DNA from: Phlegmacium glaucopus
Lineage: Eukaryota > Basidiomycota > Agaricomycetes > Agaricales > Cortinariaceae
Assembly: GCA_015039465.1 (NCBI GenBank)
Contig: MU130709.1
Location: 1 to 64,000, forward strand
DNA length: 64,000 nt
Direction of reading: 5' to 3'
Below, piece after piece: positions 34,901-48,271 of this stretch. The position numbers and the translations under genes were made by a program. The notes beneath the pieces were generated by a model. The model was not told the origin of the DNA. It saw only the letters and a program-made list of their open reading frames with translations, and did no database searches. Numbering within the stretch: the stretch's first letter is position 1; each line of letters begins with the position of its first letter.

Positions 34901-37089
34901 CATTATTGCTCATACTTTGAGGTATTCTTGATTTTCCCCAAGACTGGTGTAAAAAATTCACAACTCCTTCTAATAGCACCCCTGATTATCACTTGGAATT
35001 GGTCAACATTTCGACTACTCGCTCATCATCAGGATCACATCCAAGCACTCCTCTTGCTTCTCCTCTACAACATACACCTTCATCATCCTTTTTCTCGGTA
35101 GCTACCGGCTACAAACTCTTTTCTTCTGGATCTCGGAACCAACCCGATCCAGATCAGGAAGGTGTTGTTTGGAATGAGCCAGAGCAATATTATTCGGTCA
35201 TCTCCAGGAAAGAACCTAGTCGTGACCATGTCTCCCGTCTTGGGATGAGAGACATTCTACGACAAAAATCTCACTCGGGAACTTCGTCAAACGGAGTTGC
35301 GACGCCACCAATAAGAAGTCTCTCGATTTCCAGCACTCAGGTTATTTCTCCGACAACAAAAGCTGACGTTACCATAACCCCTAAAGCTGCTGAAGGCAAG
35401 GTCAGTGGTGGATCCGACACTTTGGATACTGTAGAACCGCCTGTTCTGCAGGAGCTTAGTTCTGTCACCACACCACGGCCCTCATCTGATAAGGCATCTA
35501 CCGTAATCTCTGTGGCTCCAGACCCTCAACTTCAAATTGAGAGCGAGAAAGCTCCTTCCGTCATCTCCGTGGAGAGTGAGGGTGGGGAAAGTGAGGAGAC
35601 CGCTCGACAAGATAAGGGACAAGATAACATTGCTCTCACGACGCTTTCACCCCCACCCTTGCCGCCCAAAGAATTTGCACAAAAGGAGAAGACAGTGGAG
35701 GACCCTTCATCAACTATACAATCCAAAACTCCTGAAACTGTTCCTCCCACGTCATCGAGTTTCGCGAGTGCCTTAGCCCATGGAATAAACTCCGCGGTGC
35801 GATTCGTCATTAACGCAGAGTCATCGGCGACCGTCTCGCCTTCATCTTCCAATGTGAAACACCATGCACTCCTTTTGGCTGATATTACGAGTATCGACGA
35901 GAGACCGCACATCAAATATGATTGGACTATCGGCAAGAGGCTCAAATTTAGTTGCACAGTATATTATGCGAAACAATTTGATGCCCTGAGGAGACGGTGT
36001 GGGATCAACGATTTATTCTTGAAGAGCTTAGCACGTAGCACGAATTGGACCGCACAAGGAGGAAAAAGTAAATCCAATTTCTGGAAGACGAACGATGGGC
36101 GGTTTATCATCAAGTCTTTGGTGAATGCTTGGAACGTAGCTGACTTGTGCGTTCCATCGCGTTCTCGCATCTTACTATGTGGCTTATCTCGAACTCTTTA
36201 GGCAGGTCCTGATCGAACTTGCGCCTTCATATTTCAGGTATATGGATTCGACGGCGAGCAAAGCCACTGTTCTTGCAAAGCTTATTGGATTTTATACGAT
36301 TGAGATTAAAAATCTCGAGACGGGAACGATCCAGTCCAAGGCTGACCTCCTCGTGATGGAGAATTTGTTCCATGATCGAAACATCACCAAGACATTCGAC
36401 CTGAAGGGTATCCAAGGCAGAAAGGTAAAAGCTCATGGGAACGCGTCGAAGACGCTTTTTGATGGGGAGTGGATTGAAGGTCTGCTGAGCTTATTGTTGT
36501 TTCCCCCCAGAAAAGGCTGATTTCTTATTTTGTTGGGGTAGGCCAACAGCGGACACCAATGTTGGTTCAACCTCATTCCAAGATCATTCTCCGAGATGCT
36601 ATCAAGTGTGATACTGAGTTCCTTTCAAAAAGCAATATCATGGACTATTCGTATGTATACTTTTACCTCTTTTCGGTGGTGAATTTTTTTGCTCAATTCT
36701 ATTTTAGTTTACTGCTTGGGGTGGATGAGGAGAAGCGCCAGATAGCTTGTGGTCTTGTGGATACGATAGGTACGCTAAGTCCCTGAAAATGTCCAGCGGA
36801 ACTAATTTCTCCTTTCCAGGAAGTTATACATTCGCAAAGACCCTGGAATACAAGGCGAAACAGGGTCTTCAATCTGGTAAAGAAGTAACTGTTGTACCTC
36901 CTGCAGAGTATCGGGACCGCTTCGTTAGTGCTTTGGAAGGCTATTTCATTGCATGTCCAGGTCAGTCATCGGCAAAAGCCGTTTTTGTTATTTTTTTGTG
37001 CTCACAACCCTGTTTCAGATAAATGGTCCAAACCTCTCGATGAAGCAAAAATCATCAGCGACCCGAATCTTCTGCCAAGCGTTCTGTAA
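31982..37089 (+). CDS. FAB1: Phosphatidylinositol-3-phosphate 5-kinase Fab1
   Basis: Ten exons: 31982-32546, 32603-33713, 33773-34139, 34200-34921, 34977-36146, 36202-36479, 36542-36650, 36708-36769, 36820-36960 and 37019-37089, totalling 4596 nt (1531 aa), all phases consistent. The N-terminal third has a TCP1/CCT-like segment (RLVGGTFTFKGVDSPVHH) and the Fab1-specific Cys-rich region: CGNPRW, CERPGCPF, QMWQSCAVCEART, FLFSFAKFLELLVYSP. Then comes a long Ser/Thr/Pro-rich linker. The C-terminal PIP-kinase domain has GRFIIKSL, FYTIEIKN, FDLKGIQGRKV, LSKSNIMDYSLLLGVD and LVDTIGSYTFAKTLEYKAKQ. In the family it makes PI(3,5)P2 on vacuole/endosome membranes. No FYVE finger is present at the N-terminus, unlike yeast Fab1. 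Confidence 0.93.
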
Positions 37090-40000
37090 TTGTGTCCTTT
37101 ATGACGCCCGTCAGACCTTTGACTTGTTCGATTACGTGTAATCAACCAGATTGCCATTTACTCGGTAATATATGCGTGCTTTCAAGCTGCATAATACCTT
37201 TTACCTTTGTAAGTTAGCACTCCAAGAAAACAACCCCTCGTCCCCAGACCAAGACTGATGAGGTGACGTCGGGCCGATCATGCTATCGGAACAAGCAACA
37301 CCAAACAAGCTGTCTGTCAGTTTCTGTCAGAAGAACTCTCTCACTATGTTTTTAGAGCACAAGAAAAATGTTGATCTTTGGTTATAGCCAAATTCTGCAA
37401 GTTCTACTGCGGAAGCATCTTGTGACACTTCGAACCCCAACTGCTGGAGACTGTCAGCAAGGCTGTAATGGATTCGAAAGCCCCCTCTTTTTTTGTCGTT
37501 TCTTTCCCACTGTAATAGCGTAACCTTCCCACCTTTTTCTGAACTTCCAAGTCAAAGGAGTGACATTGAACTAGACTTTGGTATTTGTCTGCTGCGCAGT
37601 TCCCTGGCATGTGAAATCCGAAGTCCATATTTGAATATAAGTCGCATTCAATAATATTTGACTTTGCAGGTCTTGTGCACTAAAGAATGATAGACCATGG
37701 TAGAGGAAACACCGACGTCAGCCGTCAAGTATTGTTCAATGTTCCCATTCACCCTTTCATAGCATCGCTTAGAAATGTCTAGCGGTAGTTTTAACCTGTC
37801 TTTACTCCACTCCAGAAATGCTACTCTCAGGCTTGAGTCTTTTACCGACTCCAATTTTACAAGCATCTACCATCCGAAAATACCCTATGCCGCTCAGAAC
37901 CCCTGAGGCTATATTAGCGGAAGCTTTCCAGAACCAATGATAATTATTGGAGAACCTCAGAAATTTATGTGCGTTAATTCTGCCGTTCTTGCTCACACTG
38001 CTATAATCAGCTGATGAAAAAGATAGAACGAATAGAAGTATTCTAAGTTCTCTCGGGGGGTAAAACTTATAACCAACCTGAGCTTCTTTACTCATAACTG
38101 ACATTTATTATAGATTGTCAGTAAGTGGTGCAGTTAGAAATTATATATAGCCTTGGCTAATTGCTTATAAATCACCATACAACTTACAACGCGTTGTTAC
38201 TGGAAGACTTGCATATGCGCATGGAGGTCCGAGTCTTAAAGTTATGCTGAACGGAGGTAAAACAAATTTCAATGCTGTACAGGATGATAGTAGCGCTGTG
38301 AATTCAACTATGTACAAAATCGTGTTAGTTTAAATGTCTCGGCAACTGAAATGCTTACACACTCCACCGCCGGGATGGCAGTTCAGCCAGCGCTTGCTCA
38401 AAAACGTCCCTTAGGCACGGTAATCACGGAGCCATGGCTGTTCAATGTTGGAACCTGAGACATCTACTTGGAATTGTAATACATTTTTGCTAGTCTCCCA
38501 TAATCAGACTAACTGGTCTTTTTTTATTTGTATTGATTGACGACTTATATATACATTTTCGCAAGGTTTGTTCATGCACGTGTTATTGGGCCTAACTAGG
38601 CCAAAGCTCCGTCATGCTTGGCTTGGCCTATTTTTGGCCCAGCTCGCGGCGTGAGGCCGGGCCAAATACGCCACTAGGATTCTAATTTTTAACAGCGTTA
38701 CAGAACCTGGTCTTCGAAAAATTATGCATGCTGTAGAGGTAGTAGGTAAGCACATCGTCGTAAACTTGATCCCACGATTCCGACTTGTTTTCACCCGCAC
38801 CAACTTCCAAACCAGCTCTAAAACTAGAAAACGACTCCCACGTTCAATCTTTTCTCTCTCTTTTGACAAATGACGCAAAGGTAAGCCTGGGTAAGTGCCT
38901 TTCACGCGTATCGTCTAATCTCTCAGGCTTCGGCGGCTTCTGATTCTGGTTGGTGATATCGTGAACTTTTGTCGAGGTCGTTCGATACTAACTCCAAAAA
39001 GTCATTACTGATTGGACCGCCAAAGGTAAAGAAAGACCTTCGTTGCTCTTAATAGTACCACGGAGTGACGGGCTTCTTCACATTCTTCCTCTCGTAAATC
39101 GGATGTGTTAGCCAACTCTTACTTGGAGAATTACCAAAAATATGATAATGCCCGTGGATACGGTGGGTCAAGGTTGCATTCGGCCACGGTGGAACCATCA
39201 CTAGGGCTCCCTTCGAGTGTCTGATGCTGTCGACATTCGGCTATTGGGGTTATTCAGGTCCCAACGTATTGAACGTTGAACTGTACATTTTTAGATGGCC
39301 TTCGAGGTCTCGACAATTCCCATAGCCTCTGACACCTGGGCCAAGTATATCAATAGGTACACTGGAAGACCCAGTGATACAGCGACTGGTAAATATTAAT
39401 GAAATATAAAATCGCTGTAGGAGCTAACAAGTTGCCTATTCGCTTATGTGCACAGTGTTATGGATGTGCGCATACTTATACAAATGTGTATCCTGAGTCA
39501 TTTTTGAAGGTACGAAGGCTGTCGGAGTAGCTTCATAATCTCCCCGCTGGGAACCGCACACATGCTGGTCGGTTCAAAGAGACCATCGTCGGAGCACGCA
39601 AGTGTGTCCTCCTCAGCAGCCAAACTTTGGGAACTCCGGGTCTGCCAGCTCGTTGAAAAAATTAGCAACAGTGACCTTCCGCCGGGAGCCGAGGTGGATT
39701 GCTGTTTTATCTGATTTGCTAATTTCTTTTTTAGAATATCAAGACCGTTCCGTAAGATTTATTTGTACCGACCATGTTTTCTCATCTCCCGCGTATCAGA
39801 TGACAACGTGACTTCTCGCGCAGTGATAAATAAGGAAGAGCAGAGAGAGGTAAGTGTAATAGCGCCTATCCACAGCTATCCACATGTATTCTCACTGGAT
39901 AATATTATAGCTTTTTAATGGATGATAATCAGATAATTTAGCCCCGAGAAGGCTAGACTATCACCCAACGGCTTTGCGATAATAATTTATCCTTACATTT

Positions 40001-41775
40001 CAATATTCAATAGATTCAGCCTACCCAAGGAAAAATCGAATGAAACGGATCCCGAATTTAACCCTCTCTGGGAGGCTGGGACACATATCTCAGAGATAAG
40101 CCTGACAAACCCTTGACGCGCGTTCATTAGTATCCACAAACCCTTTAGGTTGCTAAAAAACCAGGTTTGATTCCATCCCAGCGGGTAAATGTTGCCTCCT
40201 TGAGCATTGCGGGATTACAGATTGACCGGCGAAACTTGTGCCGATCATCCCGTAGTGCTTCCAGCTTCCTCCTGGCAAGGGCTTATTTGACGATGGGAGA
40301 GTCGATTGGCATGCGTTCCTGTCAAAATATGTCAGATATCAGACTAGGTTCCAATATCTCGTGAACCTTGTTGCGCCGCCCAAAAAAACCTTATGTATGA
40401 TTTCACACGAAGGAGCTTGAATAGGAATGTAGTGTCCAGCAAGTCGTGGCAATTAGGGTTAACGCACTTGAGTTTGAAATTCTTTGACAGTGCGAGTAAA
40501 GTAGACGGTGAAGTTTGAAGCTTTGAAGTCTTGCTCTACAATTGCAAATTCGATTCCTGATTTCCACTTACCAAGGAACTTAATAAGGCAAGTTTTGCAC
40601 CAACTCGCGGAACCACATGAGGGCCGCGAAACAACTAGGAGGATGGGTTTAAGTCGTATGGTGATGATCATCTAGAACCTCACTTCTCCGCCGACTAAGC
40701 CTTCCGTGGTGAGCTCACCTCACGCTACCCCCATTTCTATACTGCCGCCTGCCGCGACAATGTCATCGAGTCGCGAAGGAGCTGACGCCTCATGGGCCGG
40801 TCTCCGTCGTATCCATGTCAGACCAATGATTTCCAGGTACATGGCACAAGTTGGTCTTCTCAACTTCTTTCTAGGTAAGCTTATCTTCTAGACGGGTTCT
40901 CGTTCAAGGCCTTCAAATCCGTACAATGCGGAGATAGCATTAAGAGACGATAAGGGAATTGGACCGAGTTGCGGCTTAGTAGTCAAATGACGATTATGTG
41001 GCTCTCCTCGTGGCTGATTGGCGTGCAATTCACGTCGAGATAACTGTGCACATTGTATATAAGGGTCTTGATCTCGCTACACCATCCTTGACATTGAATT
41101 CGAGGGTCCTTTTTCTTTTTTTTTTTTCTCTTTTGCTAGAATCTTTAAGGTCCCACCATGAGGGGTGATGCAATTATTAGAGCGCTTAGCCACGAAATCA
41201 TCAAGCGAAAGTGATCCTGCCTATTGTCACCGATGAACGTATAAATGTCTAATTAGGTCCACATCGTTGATAAGTCCATTGAGATAAGACAGAACCCATG
41301 ACCTTAACAGGCCCCAGATGGCTGGTTAGAATATGTTGACTTGAGCACTTGCTCGGTTACTTTCTTGCAAGTATGAATCGGGCGACGGGCACCAACACGT
41401 ATTCATCGGCTTTGCGAAACTATTTCAGGACTAGGTAAGAAAAGGAAGTCATTATAGTTGGCAATGACTTTGGCAAATGAAAGGCATTAGAATCAGGTTC
41501 CTCATGCTGTGCCTCATGGGCTCCAATCCCCAAAGCAAGTTCGCTGTGATCGTCGCCTCACTTTAGAAGGCAAGGGCAACTAACTGTATCCTGTGATGTA
41601 AATCTCCCTGTTGAAAATTTCAAGATTGTATAGCTGTTCGCATGTACTGCGTCCGTCTCCGCGTCCTTATGCGAAATTGCACTTCTTTTGGTATTGGTTG
41701 TTTTGGTACGTACGTACACAACCTAGCATGACAGTGCTTCCCGGCAAATATTACAGCCAACTTGGTGGCTGGCAT
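37090..41775. other. 4.7 kb without a recognised gene
   Basis: No open frame here extends through plausible splice sites into a protein family I know. A GGCC-rich patch (38590-38660) has several inverted TTGGCC/GGCCAA motifs and could be the end of a small element. A TATATAAGG motif at about 41060 precedes no supported gene. The region may hold decayed genes or non-coding transcripts. Confidence 0.45.
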
Positions 41776-42795
41776 CTACATTTCTCCACACTCTAGATGG
41801 ACATTAGAGGTATAGTGTGTGCGGGTAGGATCGATTACTCCTAAACGCACCTGTAATCTTTACAACCAATTTCGGTCTATTATTTGCGCCGGTAGCGACG
41901 TTCTCGATCTTCCTCAATGTTAACATTCCATCAATGACCTTTCCAAAAACGACATGCTTTCCATCCAAGAAATCACATTTGGCGGTTGTTATGAAAAACT
42001 AGAGGAGAAAAGGGATCGGGGGACGAATGTAGATCGGAGCAACTATACTTACCTGACATCCGTTAGTGTTAGGTCCCGAGTTAGCCTGAAGTCAGATCGA
42101 TCAATGGTTAGCATATAATGGAGCAATTCCAGAACATAACGTGCCATCGAAAGAAGACCCGGCCCTGTGTGTTTTTCTTGAAAATTTTCGTCCTAAAAAC
42201 ATGGAGAAGGGTTTCATCTGTAGCCAAGGGGAGAATGGTTGAACAGCATTTACCGGAAATTTGTCACCATAGATTGAAAATGACCCAGTACCATCCCCTT
42301 TCAAGAAATCCCCCCCTAAAGAACACATGTATCTGTAAAATGAAACAAAAATCACGCGATGACAGTTACCTTGACACATGAAGTTGGGAACCCTGGAATT
42401 TCGGTGAATTAAGAGCGAATCTTTTGTGTAAGATGGGAGCTTACACTCTGCAATAAAAATCATTAAGACTGAAGGGTACAATTAGCACGGCAAGACTGAC
42501 CTATGAAACGTCGCATTCTTGTACCCCTGAGGCCTTGAATTGACTCTACGAGTTTATGTGTGGGATTGTACTTAACGTTATTACGCGGATGGAGCACATA
42601 CCGGTATTCACCCGTACACAATTGTCGAAAGTTTTCTGCAGTCCTTTTCAATTCAAATTAGTACGAAGCAAAAGAAGGGTCTTGCCCTACTGACTTTGGA
42701 ACAATATCACTGAATAATTCCATTTTCAATCTACCAGCAGGGGTTTCGCCGATGTTGATATCCATGAATACAATTGGGCGCGACGAGGAAGACAT
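41776..42795 (-). CDS. PPIH: Cyclophilin H-type peptidyl-prolyl isomerase
   Basis: Ten exons: 42695-42795, 42602-42643, 42501-42545, 42445-42447 (3 nt), 42370-42392, 42254-42315, 42145-42192, 42053-42085, 41851-41998 and 41776-41792, totalling 522 nt (173 aa). It reads [106 protein letters not shown] and ends ITECGEM. The catalytic Arg (FHRV) and Gln (CQFF) are present. The family member CypH associates with the U4/U6 snRNP. The Trp of [10 protein letters not shown] is Phe, a change linked in other cyclophilins to low cyclosporin affinity. Intron 7 appears to be GC-AG. Confidence 0.93.
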
Positions 42796-43293
42796 CTAGT
42801 GCTTGCTTAGTTCAAGTTAGGCTTGGCTAGGGTCACCTCATGGTCACCTGTGACATTGTTACGTGCCAAAGTTGTGGCTGCTCTTTGTATTCCTACCACG
42901 TCTAAGTATTCTAGGCGCTTTGTGTTCTCACTCTATAGAACGCCTACCGGTCACACCATAATAACCTCTAACCAATCTGAGGCTTCGAGCAAGCCGGTTA
43001 TACAGGATCGCTATCATACATTCAACTCAAAAGCTGTCTATACCACATAAGGTCCTTCATTTTTTCTGACGGGGAAATCAAATTTAATTCCTATTTCCTG
43101 GGTGTAAATAGCTCAATCCAGTAACCAGGGTCCTGCCGCGTTTTTTTTCAAGAAGAGTCGCAAAAACATTGAATTTCCGGTTGTTTCCATATCCGTAAGT
43201 TACTTAGATCATCTGTCCTAAACTCCTTTAGTCACTCACGACATAATAGTTCCCATCTCTCGGGCGCTGCACACACCTTCCAAATACGCATTC

Positions 43294-43300
43294 TATATAA
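43294..43300 (+). promoter_or_regulatory. TATA box of the sesquiterpene synthase gene
   Basis: TATATAA lies 28 bp before the ATG at 43328, giving a very short leader. No other start is nearby. Confidence 0.45.
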
Positions 43301-43327
43301 TGGCAAGATACTTGTTATTAACCAGCA

Positions 43328-44649
43328 ATGTATTTTCTCACTCCCCTCCTCCGTCTTTTCAGTTGGCGTTGGTCGTTTGGCAGGTCCACAGCCCCAGTAC
43401 CTGCCCCCGAGGTCCAATTTACGCTTCCTGATCTCCTCGTCAAGTTTCCATGGCCTCGAAAACTAAGTGAGCACTATTGCGAAGCAAAGGCTGAGTCAAG
43501 TGCTTGGACCGAATCCTTCCATCCATTTGACGAGGATGGACTTAAAGGTTTCAATCTTTGTGACTTCAGTTCGTATTTCTCGTGCCAACTCCTGTACGAT
43601 GTCTGAATGAGCAATCCCATAGACCTCCTCGCGTCCTTGGCGTATGCACCTCGAGAGAAGGGTGAGCCTCTTTCTTGAACAAAGTTTCAACAATCTTGAT
43701 CATCATTTATTTCCAGAAATCATCAGATTGGGCTGCGATTTAATGAATCTGTTCTATGTTTTCGACGAGTACACTGATATCACCGATGGCGAAGGCGCGG
43801 ATAAGATTCGAGAGATCGTCATGGATGCCTTTCGAAACCCCCACAAGTCACGACCAGAAGGTGAATGTCCTGTAGGTGCCATGGCCCGCGAGTAGGTCCA
43901 CTTTCTACTTTAGTTTGTGTCATCAAATGACCATGGTGCATAGCTTCTGGATTCGTGCCTCTAGCATAGTATCGCCTAACGCACATTGTTTACCCCATTT
44001 CATCCGCGATTTCGACACATATACGGCTGCTGTGGTTAGGGAAGCGGATGACCGGAGCAAGCGCAGATACCGAACCTTTAAAGATTACTTGTCAATTCGC
44101 CGAGATTCGTCTGGCTGCCTTCCTAGTTTCGCGCTATGCGAATTTGGTCTTGACCTGCCTGAAGAGGCATTCCATCACCCATTAATGTCAATGCTGCGAG
44201 AACAAGCAACAGATCTCATCGCCATCGGCAACGTATGTCTTGAATTCTCAAAGACATGATTGTGACAGCTGATCATGATCATGTTCCCATTATAGGATAT
44301 TGATTCGTATGCTATGGAGAAAGCCCGCGGCCTGGAGTTACACAATTCGGTTGAGCTTGTTATGAAAGAGCGTGGCCTAAACTTGCAAGACAGTATTGAT
44401 TGGCTCGAACAGTACGCCGCTGGGGTTCATGCTGGATTCCTTTCCAACGTCGAGAACATGCCTTCATGGGGTGAAGATGTTGACCGAAGAGTCAAACTAT
44501 ACATTGACGGCCTCGCCCAGTGGATTCGCGGCAACGACAATTGGACCTTCGAGAGCGGTCGATATTTCGGAAGTAGAGGATTGGAAGTTCAGAAAGAGAG
44601 AATCATGACATTCCTTCCTCCCACCTCAGGTTTCGTCAAAGCTGCTTAA
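43328..44649 (+). CDS. Sesquiterpene synthase (class I terpene cyclase)
   Basis: Five exons: 43328-43568, 43623-43661, 43717-43891, 43944-44232 and 44296-44649, totalling 1098 nt (365 aa). The metal-binding Asp motif is DEYTD (in VFDEYTDITDGEG), the NSE triad is NDIDSYAMEKARG, and the C-terminal RY pair lies in ESGRYFG. Together these fit the basidiomycete class I sesquiterpene synthases that ionise farnesyl diphosphate with Mg2+. Other family landmarks are NLLASLAYAP and the IRLGCDLMNLFYVF helix. The hydrocarbon product cannot be told from sequence. No cytochrome P450, oxidase or transporter lies within the window, so it looks like a stand-alone gene rather than part of a cluster. Confidence 0.93.
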
Positions 44650-47600
44650 CATATTCTTCAAACTATCACTTCCTTCACGCCTGGTACTTTATGTTTTGTA
44701 ACGCTGTTGACAATGTCCTTACTTACGCCATCGACGATGCACTACGATAACGAAGGCTCGCCTACTATTACGACAGCTTTATGTATGAATGACATCTATT
44801 TTTTCTATCTGTTAGATTGGACCTGAGAAGTGCTGTCGCTGTCACGATGCAAACCCTTATAGAAACGTTTACGCGGTACATGTATTAAACAGAATTTTGA
44901 TCAGGTAATTCATGGTTGCCAGAGGCTGGTCAAACTTGGCCCCCCGAATTCGTCGGCAGTGATAGAGCGCGTGCGTTCGCTGCTATCTAGCGCCCTCGGC
45001 TATCTGTGAAATTTCACCAAAGGGGCAACTGCGAAGTCTGGACGATCTGTACCCAAAAAAAAACAGCGGACCCAGAACGGACATACGTAAGCCGAAGTGT
45101 GGACGGTTCGAAGGAGAATAGGAAATCCCCGGAACTCGGATGTCAAAGTCCGGTGCTTTCCCATCACATTTTGTAAGGGTCTTGAAGAAAAAGACGTGGA
45201 AGAAACAGTAGCGAAAAAAAAAACATAATATAGTAGCCCTTGGAAAGCACTCAGAGAGGATTCTATGTCAGAGGGGTTTATTTTTTAGAACGACGACCAT
45301 CGGCATGATATTCAATACAGCGCTTATACCGGCGTCACACAGTTTACTGGGGCTTAGACACAGTGTACGATACTTGATAGGAACACTAATATCGAATAAC
45401 CAGCCATATACACAGATATATATATATAGGCTGTAGCCTGCCAGGGCCCAGTGTGGCAATAAGTGGCTCCATGAATCATATTCCACGTCTGGGCCGGCAG
45501 TGCGTCCAAGTTTGTGCGTAGAATTTTGATATAATCGACAAGACGGCCGTTTAAACACTATTATCATCATTATATTCTGTATAGATATATCGCGATACGT
45601 GGCTCTCGGAGGTACACAAGTTTCAGACAAGGAAGCAGTCCGTGCCAGACTGCCAGTACCCCATCAGTAAGAGCTTTCCTGAACTCCTTGGAGGATGTAG
45701 GATTTATCACTGGTTACGTTGACTCCATCATATTCCGCATTTATTACGACTACATTGAACGCCACGATATCATGCAGAGGTCCAAGTCACCGACCCATCG
45801 GACAACGATGCGGGTTTTGGCTGGTAGCTATAGCAATGATGTTTCGATGGGAGAAGTTTTTTTAAAAAGATAACTTCGTGAGGCCACATAACAAATGACC
45901 CCGGATTCTTTTTGGGTGGGTGATAATATTCCATATGATATAACTTTTGTATTTCCCCTCTGATGCTACCCAGAACAACTACCGATAGAAAAAATGACGA
46001 TCGGTTTCAAGTTATAGATATAAGATCTGTTCCAATTTGAGCAACCTTCAGTTGCTTGGTCCATTTGTTCTTAACAGTGTGGTAGCCAACTTAGCCAGCC
46101 CAGCTGTGTCTTGGCTGCCGTAAGGAATTCGTTCCATAGCGGTTGCCCAAGTCTCGTATATATTCGGAGTTACAATAAGATGTCTCGGCGTTTGGTTTAT
46201 TCCTATATTTCCCCCTTCTTTAACCTCGCTACCAGGCCTTATTTCGGAGTATTTTAGGATTGCATACCTTTTGTTGCTCAAATCGTGTTTCCAAAATGTT
46301 TCCCGCAATTCCTTTGATCTTGCTTCTTCTCGGTCTTAATTGGCTGTATGTTGTGACGACAGACGCTAGTGTATTATTGTAATTATGTGTATCAAATGGG
46401 ACCATACTCAGTGTCCGCGCAATGTTTAATAGTAAGTCAGGAAGGTACAACTTGTAAGCTATTTAAGTCTTAACTCTTCAAATTGTATACTAGTATTTAT
46501 GACACCTTGTAATGGCCCGTATGCGGCGCTGAAATTTCGATCACATCCATGAATGATATTAATCATAGGTTTTGTCAAGAGAGTAGCGGGACGAGGATTC
46601 CGAACCAGAGGTTGGAGTGTCTGGCCAAAGGCGGAAAAAAAAGTGACCCTGGACTACTTTTATCATGCACATAATGGAACCGCTCAAGGATAGGTTTTCT
46701 GAAGCCAAAATTTTGTATTGCAGTTGCCTGTAGTTACCTCTATGCAACCCCCTATCTGACCCCGGTAGCATCTGGATAACAGCATCATGGAATTTTTTTG
46801 ATGGAGAATTTACAGAGTGCTGCGGCAGGAATTGTGGGAAGAAAATACCGAATTGGTTCAAACCAATCGATATGATCAAGCAACCAAACTTCACCCCGAC
46901 CGCTCCATCTGACATCTGCTTTGTGTTTCAACCTGAAACGCTCTGTCACAGCGTCTTGTTGCGTGTATCATTCGCTTTTCGACAACGAGGCTGGACTACT
47001 CGAGCCGAAAAAAGTAATGACTGTTGGTCATTCTGCCATCTCTGTGACGCCCCCAAGGACTCGGAAATTGCACCCACGCATTTTTTGACATGATTGACAA
47101 ATCTACTCGCTGATTTGGTGATCTAGTATATTCCAAACTATGGTTAATTATAACCTATCATATGTCAAAATTTATGCAGAGTGCTTTTCGCTGACGAGGT
47201 ACAACAAGCCTACTTTTACACATGAGGTACATAAATTCAGACGAAACAGTGACAAGGATCTGGTTGTATCAGCCAGAAGTTCAACGAAAGTAAAAAATCA
47301 AACCCGAAAGATATCAGTTGATCGTAGAGACAAAGGGGATCACGAGGCATCGACGCAAGTGAGTCCTAATCTGAATGTGTCTTTCTCACTCATCGATTGA
47401 TTTTCAGCCATCTCTTTCGGTTTGAATTCTGTCATATGAACTCATCTCGATGATTCGTGCGTCAAAGATCCCCTCATGGTACACAGCCTACTGAGAACAT
47501 TCGGGTCTTGGGTTCTATTTCAGGGGCTTATGCAACATCGCCGTCAAATCTCCTTCATTTCCTTCTCCAGCCCTCCCGGCGTTGATCATATCATGATGTA

Positions 47601-47700
47601 GTCATGGTGTGTGGAAGGCTTGATGATCAAGAAAGAGAAGAATCAAAGATAGCGCCACTGAAACCATGATGGTAAATACTCGATGTGAGTATTCGTTTCG
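44650..47700. other. 3 kb without a recognised gene
   Basis: I see no gene. Open frames are short and unsupported by splice-site logic or family motifs. A TATATATATA run lies at about 45417-45428. Confidence 0.45.
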
Positions 47701-48271
47701 ATTATCTTGTCAACATACTTCAAGTTAAAATAAACTCAACAACAGTTTCGATAAAGGTGTCCACGAGATATTTTCCATCACTTTCTTCACCATCAACAAG
47801 TCAAGTTAGATCATAAATTGATCAATATCTCAGTCGCTATCATGATCATCCCTTCTGTTGACAGATTGACAGATTCAAAGTAGAGAAGGTAACAAAAAAT
47901 CATATACCCTTCGTGTATCCAACCTTGATGATGGTAGTATCTTGGATTCAATGGATATACTGATGCCAGCCCTACTTACCTTGGAACAACTGACTACCGG
48001 GAGGTTAAATAAAATAAGACACACTTGCGTACCATCATGACCCGCAATGATGTTTGCCTCAAAGTATTTAATATAGATACATGGCTATGCGGTACACACT
48101 CCGACCTGACCGAAAATCTGATTCTGATTATGACAGCGACAGCTTGTAAAAGATCATCAATTCATCACCAACCCAACCTCAAGTTTTATCTCAGTCACTG
48201 CGGTTTGATATTGATGCTAGACTCTTATATAAAGCAAGATGCAATAGGGTTATTGAAACAGACACGAAGTC
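47700..48271 (+). repeat. 5' flank of membrane-protein copy 6, repeated at 49921-50145
   Basis: Bases 47716-47780 match 49930-50000 (AACATACTTC-AGTTAAAATAAA, then TTTCGATAAAGGT). The segment before each decayed gene copy is therefore duplicated in direct orientation. The stretch up to 48271 also includes the old TATA (CTTATATAAAGCA near 48224-48236). Confidence 0.55.

Noticed and set aside
35532..35957. 142-codon minus-strand frame
   Set aside because: It is antisense to FAB1 exon 5, which has a complete splice-consistent model.
37802..38104. 100-codon minus-strand frame between FAB1 and cyclophilin H
   Set aside because: There is no splice-supported extension and no recognisable domain; chance open frames of this length are expected here.
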